Shown piece by piece: positions 1 through 11,600 of a DNA stretch of 64,000 nt (position 1 is its first letter; the number at the start of each line of letters is the position of its first letter). Made by a program: the position numbers and the translations under genes. Under the pieces are notes generated by a model, which was given only the letters and a program-made list of their open reading frames with translations, ran no database searches and had not been told where the DNA came from. Source of the DNA: Orientallactaga sibirica (lineage: Eukaryota; Chordata; Mammalia; Rodentia; Dipodidae); NCBI GenBank assembly GCA_036365145.1, contig JAEOAD010001086.1, positions 26,682 through 90,681 on the forward strand. Direction: 5' to 3'.

Positions 1-890
1 CAAATATCTTCATTGCCGAACACTGCACTGTGTGAAATAAGCTAGTTCGGTTCTAGGAATCAGTTGCTTTCCTACGAAGAAGGTTTAGTGCAGCAAGTTC
101 AAACTTTTCTAGTTAGTGCAGTCTAACAGGATGTACAACTTAGTAGTTTCACTTCATTTCTAAAGCAGTTTGTTTAGAAAACAGACATCTTCATTGCTGA
201 AAACTGTACTGTGTGAAATAAATTATTTCGGTTCTAGGAATATGTTGCTTTCCTACGAAGAAGGTTTAGTGCAGCAACTTCAAACCTTCCTAGTTTGTGT
301 AGTCTACCAAGATGTACAACTTACTACTTTCGCTCCATTTCTAAAGTTGTTTGTTTAGAAAACAAACATCTTCATTGCCGAACACTGTACTGTGTGAAAT
401 AAGCTAGTTCGGTTCTAGGAATCATTTGCTTTCCTACGCAGAAGGTTTAGTGCAGCAACATCAAACCTTCCTTGATTGTGTAGTCTAAGAAGATGTACAA
501 CTTACTAGTATCGCTTCATTTCTAAATTAGGTTCTTTAGAAAACGAATATCTTCATTGCCGAACACTGTACTTTGTGAAATAAGCTAGTTCGGTTCTAGG
601 AATCAGTTGCTTTCCTCGAAGAAGGTTTAGTGCAGCAAGTTCAAACTTTTCTAGTTAGTGCAGTCTAACAGGATGTACAACTTAGTAGTTTCACTTCATT
701 TCTAAAGCAGTTTGTTTAGAAAACATACATCTTCATTGCCGAAAACTGTACTGTGTGAAATAAGTTAGTTGGGTTCTCGGAATCATTTGCTTTCCTACGA
801 AGAAGGTTTAGTGCAGCAACTTCAAACGTTCCTTGTTTGTGTAGTCTAACAAGATGTACAACTTACTAGTTTCGCTTAATTTGTAAAGTA

Positions 891-909
891 GTTTGTTTAG
901 AAAACAAAC
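891..909 (+). repeat. Example of the recurrent 8-bp dyad in form-B monomers
   Basis: GTTTGTTT-AGA-AAACAAAC is a perfect inverted repeat with a 3-base loop. It recurs in the many monomers that read TTTGTTTAGAAAACAAACATC. Monomers with AAAACATACATC or TTTCTTTCAAAAAC lose it. The coordinates give one example. Confidence 0.85.
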
Positions 910-3595
910 ATCTTCATTGCCTAACACTGTACTGTGTGAAATAAGCTAGTTCGGTTCTTCGAATCAGTTGCTTTCCTACGAAGAAGGCTTAGTGCAGCAA
1001 GTTCAAACACTTCTAGTTAGTTTAATCTAACAAGATGTACAACATACTAGATTCGCTTCATTTCTAAAGTAGTTTCTTTCAAAAACAAACATGTTCATTG
1101 CCGAAAACTGTACTGTCTGAAATAAGTTAGTTCGGTTCGAGGAATCAGTTGCTTTCCCACGAAGAAGGTTAAGTGCAGCAACTTGAAACCTTCCTTGTTT
1201 GTGCAGTCTAAAAAGATGTACAACTTACTAGTTTCGCTTCATTTGTAAAGTAGTTTGTTTAGAAAACAAACATCTTCATTGCCAAACACTGTACTGTGTG
1301 AAATAAGCTAGTTCGGTTTAGGAATCATTTGCTATCCTACTAAGAAAGTTTAGTGCAGCAACTTCAAACCTTCCTTGTTTGTGTAGTCTAAGAAGATGTT
1401 CTACTTACTAGTTTCGCTTATTTCTAAAGTAGTTTCTTTAGAAAACAAACATCTTCATTGCCGAACACTGTACTGTGTGAAATAAGCTAGTTCGGTTCTA
1501 GGAATCAGTTGCTTTCCTACGAAGAAGGTTTAGTGCAGCAAGTTCAATCTTTTCTAGTTAGTGTAATCTAACAAGATATACAAGTTAGTAGTTTCACTTC
1601 ATTTCTAAAGCAGTTTGTTTAGAAAACATACATCTTCATTGCGGAAAACTGTACTGTGTGAAATAAGGTAGTTCGGTACTAGGAATCAGTTGCTTTCCTA
1701 CGACGAAAGTGTAGTGCAGCAACTTCAAACCTTCCTGGTTTGTGTAGTATAACAAGATGTACAACTTACTAGTTTCGCTTCATTTCTAAAGCAGTTTGTT
1801 TAGAAAACAAACATCTTCATTGCCGAAAACTGTACTGTGTGAAATAAGTTAGTTCGGTTCTAGGAATCAGTTGCTTTCCTACGAAGAAGGTTTAGTGTAG
1901 CAACTTTAAACCTTCCTTGTTTGTGTAGTCTAACAAGATGTACATCTTAGCAGTTTCGCTTCATTTGTAAAGTAGTTTGGTTAGAAAACAAACATCGTCA
2001 TTGCCTAACACTGTACTGTGTGAAATAAGTTAGTTCGGATCTAGGAATCAGTTGCTTTCCTACGAATTAGGTTTAGTGCAGTAAGTTCGAACATTTCTAG
2101 TTAGTGTAATCATAGAAGATGTACAAATTAGTAGTTTCGCTTCATTTCTAAAGCAGTTGGTTTAGAAAACATACATCTTCATTAGCGAAACTGTACTGTT
2201 TGAAGTAAGCTAGTTCGGTTCTAGGAATCAGTTGCTTTCCTATGAAGAAAGTTTAGTGCATCAACTTCAAACCTTCCTTGTTTGTGAAGTCTAACAAGAT
2301 GTACAACTTACTAGTTTCGCTTCATTTGTAAAGTAGTTTGTTTAGAAAGCAAACATCTACATTGCCGAACACTGTACTGTGTGAAATAAGCTCGTTCGGT
2401 TCTAGGAATCAGTTGGTTTCCTACGAAGAAGGTTTAGTGCAGCAAGTTCAAACTTTTCTAGTTAGTGTTATCTAACAAGATGTACAACCCACTTGATTCG
2501 CTTCATATCTAAAGTAGTTTATTTCAAAAACAAAATCTTCATTGCCAAAAACTGTACTGTGTGAAATAAGTTATTTCGGCTCTAGGAATCAGTTGCTCTC
2601 CTACGAAGAGGGTTTAGTGCAAGAACTTCAAACCATCCTCGTTTGTGTAGCCTAACAAGACGTACAAATAATTAGTTTCGCTTCATTTCTAAAGTAGTTT
2701 GTTTAGAAAACAAACATCTTCATTTCCGAACACTGTACTGTGTGAAATAAGCTAGTTCGGTTCTAGGAATCAGTTTCTTTCCTATGAAGAAGGTTTAGTG
2801 CAGCAAGTTCAAGCTTTTCTAGTTACTGTAGTCTAACAAGATGTACAACTTAGTAGTTTCACTTCATTTCTAAAGCAGTTTGTTTAGAAAACATACATCT
2901 TCATTGCCTAAAACTGTACCGTGTGAAATAAGTTGGTTCGGTTCTAGGAATCAGTTGCTTTACTACGTAGAAAGTTTAGTGCAGCAACTTCAAACCTTCC
3001 TTGTTTGTATAGTATACGCAGATGTACAACTTACTAGTTTCGCTTCATTTGTACAGTAGTTTGTTTAGAAAACAAATATCTTCATTGCTGAACAGTGTAC
3101 TGTGTGAAATAAGCTAGTTTAGTTCTAGGAATCAGTTGCTTTCCTACGAAGAAGGTTTAGTGCAGCAAGTTCAAACTTTTCTAGTCAGAGTAGTCTAACA
3201 AGATGTACAACATACTAGATTCGCTTCATATCTAAAGTAGTTTCTTTCAAAAACAAATATCTTCATTGCCGAAAACTGTACTGTGTGAAATAAGTTAGTT
3301 CGGTTCTAGGAATCAGTTGCTTTCCTACGAAGAAGGTTTAGTGCAGCAACTTGAAACCTTCCTTGTTTGTGTAGTATAACACGATATACAACTTACTACT
3401 TTCGCTTCATTTGTAAAGTAGTATGTTTAGAAAACAAACATCCTCATTGCCGAACACTGTACTGGGTGAAATAAGCTAGTTCGGTTCTAGGAATCAGTTC
3501 CTTTCCTCCGAAGAAGGTTTAGTGCAGCAAGTTCAAACTTTTCTAGTTAGTGTAGTCTAACAAGGTGTACAAGTTAGTAGTTTTACTTCATTTCT

Positions 3596-3665
3596 AAAGC
3601 AGTTTGTTTAAAACAACATATCTTCTTAAACTGTACTGTGTTGTTCTAGGAATCAGTAGCTTTCC
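3596..3665 (+). repeat. Degenerate satellite monomer segment with several small deletions
   Basis: In this monomer the usual run from TTTGTTTAGAAAAC through CTTCATTGCCGAA to GTTCGGTTCTAGG is shortened. The ATTGCCGAA part and most of GAAATAAGCTAGTTCGG are missing, leaving ATCTTCTTAAACTGTACTG followed directly by TTGTTCTAGG. The flanking monomers are normal. It is a local deletion variant with no coding meaning. Confidence 0.75.
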
Positions 3666-6600
3666 TACAAAGAAGGTTTAGTGCAGCAAGTTCAAACCTT
3701 TCCTAGTTGGTGTTATCTAACAAGATGTACAACTTACTTGTTTTTCGCTTCATTTCTAAAGTAGTTTATTTTAGAAAAACAAACATCTTCATTGCCAAAC
3801 ACTGTACTGTGTGAAATAAGCTAGTTGGTTCTAGGAATCAGTTGCTTTCCTACCAAGAAGGTTTAGTGCAGCAAGTTCAAACATTTCTAGTTAGTGTAAT
3901 CTAACAAGATGTACAATTTAGTAGTTTCACTTCATTTCTAAAGTAGTTTGTTTAGAAAACAAACATCTTCATTTCCTAACACTGTACTGTGTGAAATAAG
4001 TTAGTTCGGTTCTAGGAATCAGTTGCTTTCCTTGAAGAAGATTTAGTGCAGCAACTTCAAACCTTCCTTGTTTGTGTAGTCTAACAAGATGTACAACTTA
4101 CTAGTTTCACTTCATTTCTAAAGTAGTTTGTTTAGAAAACAAACATCTTCATTGCCTGAACACTGTACTGTGTGAAATAAGCTAGTTTGGTTCTAGGAAT
4201 CAGTTGCTTTCCTACGAAAAAGGTTTAGTGCAGCAAGTTCAAACTTTTCTAGTTAGTGTAATCTAACAAGATGTACAACTTAGTAGTTTCGTTTCATTTC
4301 TAAAGTAGTTTGTTTAAAAACAAACATCTTCATTGCCAAACACTGTACTGTGTGAAATAAGCTAGTTCGGTTCTAGGAATCAGTTGCTTTCCTACGAAGA
4401 AGGTTTAGTGCAGCAAGTTCAAACTTTTCTAGTTAGTGTAGTCTAACAAGATGTACAACTTAGTAGTTTCCCTTCATTTCTAAAGCAGTTTGTTTAGAAA
4501 ACAAATACATCTTCATTGCCGAAAACTGTACTGTGTGAAATAAGTTAGTTCGGTTCTGAATCAGTTGCTTTCCTACGAAGAAGGTTTAGTGCAGCAACTT
4601 CAAACCTTCCTTGTTTGTGTTTAGTCTAACAAGATGTACAACTTACTAGTTTCACTTCATTTCTAAAGTTGTTTGTTTAGAAAACAAACATCTTCATTGC
4701 AGAACACTGTACTGTGGTGAAATAAGCTAGTTCGGTTCTAGGAATCAGTTGCTTTCCTACGAAGAAGGTTTAGTGCAGCAAGTTCAAACTTTCTAGTTAG
4801 TGTAGTCTAACAAGATGTACAACTTAGTAATTTCATTTCTAAAGTAGTTTGTTTAGAAAACATACATCTTCATTGCCGAAAACTGTACTGTGTGAAATAA
4901 GTTAGTTCTGTTCTAGGAATCAGTTGCTTTCCTACGAAGAAAGTTTAGTGCAGCAACTTCAAACCTTCCTTGTTGGTGTAGTATAACAAGATGTACAACT
5001 TACTAGTTTCGCTTCATTTCTAAAGTAGTTTGTTTAGAAAACAAACATCTTCATTTGAACACTGTACTGTGTGAAATAAGCTAGTTCGGTTCTAGGAATC
5101 AGTTGCTTTCCTCCGAAGAAGGTTTAGTGCAGCAAGTTCAAACATTTCTAGTTAGTGTAATCTAACAAGATGTACAATTTAGTAGTTTCACTTCATTTCT
5201 AAAGCAGTTTGTTTAGAAAACATACATCTTCATTGCGAACACTGTACTGTGTGAAATAAGTTAGTTCGGTTCTAGGAATCAGTTGCTTTCCTACGAAGAA
5301 GGTTTAGTGCAGCAACTTCAAACCTTCCTTGTTTGTGTAGTCTAACAAGATGTACAACTTACTAGTTTCGCTTCATTTCTAAAGTAGTTTGTTTAGAAAA
5401 AACAAACATCTTCATTGCGAACACTGTACTGTGTGAAATAAGCTTGTTCGGTTCTAGGAATCAGTTGCTTTCCTCCAAAAAAGGTTTAGTGCAGCAAGTT
5501 CAAACCTTTCTAGTTAGTGTAATCTAACAAGATGTACAACATACTAGTTTCGTTTCATAACAAAAGTAGTTTCTTTCAAAAACAAACATCTTCATTGCCA
5601 AAAACTGTACTGTGTGAAATAAGCTAGTTCGGTTCTAGGAATCAGTTGCTTTCCTACGAATAATGTTTAGTGCAGCAAGTTCAAACTTTTCTAGTTAGTG
5701 TAGTCTAACAAGATGTACAACTTAGTAGTTTCCCTTCATTTCTAAAGCACTTTGTTTAGAAAACATACATCTTCATTGCCGAAAACTGTACTGTGTGAAA
5801 TAAGTTAGTTCGGTTCTAGGAATCAGTTGCTTTTTACGAAGAAGGGTTTAGTGCAGCAATTTCCAACCTTCCTCGTTTGTTTAGTCTAACAAGATGTACA
5901 ACTTACTAGTTTCACTTCATTTCTAAAGTTGTTTGTTTAGAAAACAAACATCTTCATTGCAGGACACTGTACTGTGTGAAATAAGCTAGTTAGATTCTAG
6001 GAATCAGTTGCTTTCCTACGAAGAAGGTTTAGTGCAGTAAGTTCAAACTTTTCCTTGTAGTGTAGTCTAACAAGATGTACAACTTAGTAATTTCATTTCA
6101 TTTCTAAAGTAGTTTGTTTAGAAAACATACATCTTCATTGCCGAAAACTGTACTGTGTGAAATAAGTTAGTTCGGTTCTAGGGATCAGTTGCTTTCCTAC
6201 GAAGAAAGTTTAGAGCAGCAACTTCAAACCTTCCTTGTTTGTGTAGTATAACAAGATGTACAACTTACTAGTTTCGCTTCATTTGTAAAGTAGTTTGTTT
6301 AGAAAACAAACATCTTCATTGCGGAACACTGTACTGTGTGAGATAATCTAGTTCGGTTCTAGGAATCATTTGCTTTCCTACGAAGAAGGTTTAGTGCAGT
6401 AAGTTCAAACATTTCTAGTTAGTGTAATCTAAGAAGATATACAAATTAGTAGTTTCGCTTTATTTCCAAAGCCGTTGGTTTAGAAAACATACATCTTCAT
6501 TAGCGACACTGTACTGTGTGAAGTAAGCTAGTTCGGTTCTAGGAATCAGTTGCTTTCCTACGAAGAAAGTTTAGTGCAGCAACTTCAAACCTCCCTTGTT

Positions 6601-7757
6601 TGTGTAGTCTAACAAGATGTACAACTTACTAGATTCGCTTCATTTCTAAAGTAGTTTCTTTAGAAAACAAACATCTTCATTGCCGAACACTGTACTGGGT
6701 GAAATAAGCTAGTTCTGTTCTAGGAATCAGTTCCTTTCCTCCAAAGAAGGTTTAGTGCAGCAAGTTCAAACATTTCTAGTTAGTGTAATCTAAGAAGATG
6801 TACAACTTAGTAGTTTCACTTCATTTCTAAAGCAGTTTGTTTAGAAAACATACATCTTCATTGCGAAAACTGTACTGTGTGAAATAATTTAGTTCGGTTG
6901 TAGGAATCCGTTGCTTTCCTACGAAGAAGGTTTAGTGCAGCAACTTCAAACATTTCTAGTTAGTGTAATCTGAGAAGATATACAAATTAGTAGTATCGCT
7001 TCATTTCTAAAGTAGTTTGTTTAGAAAACAAACATCTTCATTGCCAAACACTGTACTGTGTGAAATAAGCTCGTTCGGTTCTAGGAATCAGTTGCTTTCC
7101 TACGAAGAACGTTTAGTGCAGCAAGTTCAATATTTTCTAGTTAGTGTAATCTAACAAGATGTACAACATACTAGATTCGCTTCATATGTAAAGTAGTTTA
7201 TTTCAAAAACAAATATCTTCATTGCCGAAAACTGTACTGTGTGAAATAAGTTATTTCGGTTCTAGGATTCAGTTGCTTTCCTACAAAGAAGATTTAGTGC
7301 AGCAACTTCAAACCTTCCTTGCTTGTGGAGTGTAACAAGATGTACAACTTAGCAGTTTCTCTTCATTTGTAAAGTAGTTCATTTAGAAAACAAACATCTT
7401 CATTTGAACACTGTACTGTGTGAAATAAGCTAGTTCGATTCTAGGAATCAGTTGCTTTCCTACAAAGAAGGTTTAGTGCAGCAAGTTCAAACTTTTCTAG
7501 TTAGTGTAATCTAACAAGATGTACAACTTAGTAGTTTCACTTCATTTCTAAAGCAGTTTGTTTAGAAAACATACATCTTCTTTCCCGAAAACTGTACTGT
7601 GTGAAATAAGCTAGTTCGGTTCTAGGAATCATTTGCTTTCCTACGAAGAAGGTTTAGTGCACCAAGTTCAATCTTTTCTAGTTAGTGTAATCTAACAAGA
7701 TGTACAACATACTAGATTTGCTTCATATCTAAAGTAGTTTGTTTAGAAAACAAACAT

Positions 7758-8019
7758 CTTCATTTCAGAAAACTGTACTGTGTGAAATAAGTTAGTTCGG
7801 TTCTAGGAATCAGTTGCTTTCCTACGAAGAAAGTTTAGTGCAGCAACATCAAACCTTCCTTGTTTGTGTAGTCTAACAAGATATAGGCATAAGTTGCTTT
7901 CCTACAAAGAACGTTTATTGCAGCAACTTCAAACCTTCCTTGTTTGTGTAGTATAACAAGATGTACAACTTACTAGTTTCGCTTCATTTGTAAAGCAGTT
8001 TGTTTAGAAAACATGCATC
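7758..8019 (+). repeat. Truncated monomer junction (about 100 bp deleted)
   Basis: The spacing between the landmark at 7758 and the next at 8019 is 261 bp instead of 181 or 362, so about 100 bp of one monomer is gone. The join is near 7881-7893, where GTCTAACAAGATATA runs straight into GGCATAAGTTGCTTTCC. This skips the second half of one monomer and the first part of the next. It is consistent with a deletion or unequal exchange at non-equivalent positions. Confidence 0.8.
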
Positions 8020-10179
8020 CTCATTGCCGAAAACTGTACTGTGTGAAATAAGTTAGTTCGGTTCTAAGAATCAGTTGCTTTCCTACGAAGAAAGTTTAGT
8101 GCGACAACTTCAAAACTTCCTTGTTTGTGTAGTATCACAAGATGTACAACTTACTAGTTTCCCTTTATTTGTAACGTAGTTTGTTTGGAAAACAAACATC
8201 TTCATTGCCGAACACTGTACTGTGTGAAATAAGCTAGTTCGGTTCTAGGAATCAGTGGCTTTCCTACGAAGACGGTTTAGTGCAGGAAGTTCAACCTTTT
8301 CTAGTTAGTATAATCTAACAAGATGTACAACATACTAGATTCGCTTCATATCTCAAGTACTTTCTTTCAAAAACAAACATCTTCATTGCCGAAACCTGTA
8401 CTGTGTGAAGTAAGTAAGTTCGGTTCTAGGAATCAGTTGCTTTGCTACGAAGAAGGTTTAGTGCAGCAACTTGAAACCTTCCTTGTTTGTGTAGTCTAAC
8501 AAGATGTACAACTTACTAGTTTGTCTTCATTTGTAAAGTAGTTTGTTTAGAAAAAATACATCGTCATTGCCGAACACTGTCCTGGGTGAAATAACCTAGT
8601 TCGGTTCTAGGAATCAGTTGCTTTCCTACGAAGAAGGTTTAGTGCAGTAAGTTCAAACATTTCTAGTTAGCGTAATCTAGGAAGATGTACAAACTAGTAG
8701 TTTCGCTTCATTTCTAAAGCAGTTGGTTTAGAAAACATACACATTCATTGGCGACACTGTACTGTGTGAAGTAAGCTAGTTCGCTTCTAGGAATCAGTTG
8801 CTTTCCTACGAAGAAAGTTTTGTGCAGCAACTTCAAACCTTCCTTGTTTGTGTAGTCTAACAAGATGTACAACTTACTAGTTTCGCTTCATTTCTAAAGT
8901 AGTTTCTTTAGAAAACAAACATCCTCATTGCCGAACACTGTACTGCTTGAAATAAGCTAGTTAAGTTCTAGGAATCAGTTCCTTTCCTCCGAAGAAGGTT
9001 TAGTGCAGCAAGTTCAAACATTTCTAGTTAGTGTAATCTAACAAGATGTACAAGTTAGTAGTTCCACTTCATTTCTAATGCAGTTTGTTAAGAAAACATT
9101 CATCTTCATTGACGAAAACTGTACTGTGTGAAATAAGTTAGTTCGGTTCTAGGAATCAGTTGCTTTCCTACGAAGAAAGTGTAGTGCATTAATTTCAAAC
9201 CTTCCTTGTTTGTGTAGTATAACAAGATGTACAACTTATTAGTTTCGCTTCATTTCTAAAGTAGTTTGTTTAGAAAACAAACATCTTCATTGCCGAAAAC
9301 TGTACTGTGTGAAATAAGTTAGTTCGGTTCTAGGAATCAGTTACTTTCAAACGAAGAAGGTTTAGTGTACCAACTTCAAACCTTCCTTGTTTGTGTAGTC
9401 TAACAAGATGCACATCTTAGCAGTTTCGCTTCATTTGTAAAGTAGTTTGTTTAGAAAACAAACATCGTCATTGCCGAACACTGTACTGTGTGAAATAAGC
9501 TAGTTCAGTTCTAGGAATCAGTTGCTTTCCTACGAAGAAGGTTTAGTGCAGTAATTTCAAACATTTTTAGTTAGTATAATCTAAGAAGATGTACAAATTA
9601 GTAGTTTCGCTTCATTTCTAAAGCAGTTGGTTTAGAAAACATACATCTTCATTAGCGACACTGTACTGTTTGAAGTAAGCTGGTTCGGTTCTAGGAATCA
9701 GTTGCTTTACTACGAAGAAAGTTTAGTGCAGCAACTTCAAACCTTCCTTGTTTGTGTAGTCTAACAAGATGTACAACTTACTAGTTTCACTTCATTTCTA
9801 AATTAGTTTCTTTAGAAAACAAACATCTTCATTGCCCTATACTGTTCTGGGTGAAATAAGCTAGTTCGGTTCTAGTAATCAGTTCCTTTCCTCCGAAGAA
9901 GGTTTAGTGCAGCAAGTTCAAACATTTCTAGTTAGTGTAATCTAACAAGATGTACAATTTAGTAGTTTCACTTCATTTCTAAAGCAGTTTGTTTAGAAAA
10001 CATACATCTTCATTGCCGAACACTGTTCCGTGTGAAATAAGTTAGTTCGGTTCTAGGAATCAGTTGCTTTCCTACGAAGAAGATTTAGTGCAGCAACTTC
10101 AAACCTTCCTTGTTTGTGCAGTCTAACAAGATGTACATCTTAGCCATTTCGCTTCACTTGTAAAGTAGTTTGTTTAGAA

Positions 10180-11600
10180 AGCAAATATCTTCATTGCCGA
10201 ACACTGTACTGTGTGAAACAAGCTAGTTCGATTCTAGGAATCTGTTGCTTTCCAAAGAAGAAGGTTTAGTGCAGCAACTTGAAAGCTTCCTTGTTTGTGT
10301 AGTCTAACAAGATGTACAACTTACCAGTTTCGCTTCATTTCTAAAGTAGTTTCTTTAGAAAACAAACATCTTCATTGCCGAACACTGTACTGGGTGTAAT
10401 AAGCTAGTTCGGTTCTAGGAATCAGTTGCTTTCCTACGAAGAAGGTTTAGTGCAGCAACTTCAAACATTTCTAGTTAGTGTAATCGAAAAAATGTATAAC
10501 TTAGGAGTTTTCCTTCATTTCTAAAGCAGTTTGTTTAGAAAACATACATCTTCATTGCCGAACACTGTACCGTGTGAAATAAGTTAGTTCGGTTCTAGGA
10601 ATCAGTTGCTATACTACGAAGAAAGTTTAGTGCAGCAACATCAAACCTGCCCTGTTTGTGTAGTCTAACAAGATGTACAACTTAGCAGTTTCACTTCATT
10701 TGTAAAGTAGTTTGTTTAGAAAACAAACATCTTCATTGCCGAACACTGTACTGTGTGAAATAAGCTAGTTCGGTTCTAGGAATCAGTTGCTTTCCTACGA
10801 AGAAGGTTTAGTGCAGCAAGTTCAAACTTTTCTAGTTAGTGTAATCTAACAAGATGTACAACTTAGTAGTTAGACTTCATTTCTAAAGCAGTTTGTTTAG
10901 AAAACATACATCTTCATTGCCGAAAACTGTACTGTGTGAAATAAGTTAGTTCGGTTCTAGGAATCAGTTGCTTTCCTACGAAGAAGTTTTAGTGCAGCAA
11001 CTTCAAACCTTCCTTGTAACAAGATGTACATCTTAGCAGTTTCGCTTCATTTGTAAAGTAGTTTGTTTCGAAAACAAGCATCTTCATTGCCGAACACTGT
11101 ACTGTGTGAAATAAGCTAGTTCGATTCTAGGAATCTGTTGCTTTCCAACGAAGAAGGTTTAGTGGAGCAACTTGAAACCTTCCTTGTTTGTGTAGTCTAA
11201 CAAGATGTACAACTTACTATTTTCGCTTCATTTCTAAAGTAGTTTCTTTAGAAAACAAACATCTTCATTGCCGAACACTGTAGTGGGTGAAATAAGCTAG
11301 TTCGGTTCTTGGAATCAGTTGCTTTCCAACGAAGAAGGTTTAGTGGAGCAACTTCAAACATTTCTAGTTAGTGTAATCTAAAAAATGTACAACTTAGGAG
11401 TTTTCCTTCATTTCTAAAGCAGTTTGTTTAGAAAACATACATCTTCATTGCGGAACACTGTACCGTGTGAAATAAGTTAGTTCGGTTCTAGGAATCAGTT
11501 GCTATCCTACGAAGAGGGTTAGTGCAGCAACTTCAAACCTGCCCTGTTTGTGTAGTCTAACAAGATATACAACTTAGTAGATTCGCTTCATTTCTAAAGT
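10180..11600 (+). repeat. Local 5-monomer duplication within block 1
   Basis: Rare variants recur about 0.9 kb apart. These include GAATCTGTTGCTTTCC (near 10220 and 11132), AACTTAGGAGTTTTCC (10498 and 11391), and GCGGAACACTGTACCG or its relatives followed by CTGCCCTGTTTGTG. The 893-bp spacing equals five monomers less about 12 bp. The difference is explained by a monomer at 11011-11020 that lacks TTTGTGTAGTC (CCTTGTAACAAG). Confidence 0.7.

Noticed and set aside
68..85. Possible CENP-B box around TTGCTTTCCTACGAA
   Set aside because: On the reverse strand it gives TTCG, four bases and A as required, but the essential CGGG half is GCAA. The consensus is not met in the common monomer forms.
170..358. 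62-codon ORF in a satellite monomer, with a similar one at 22975-23163
   Set aside because: Both are one-monomer reading frames of the satellite. Neighbouring monomers carry stops in the same place and the 181-bp period shifts frame, so there is no coding signal.
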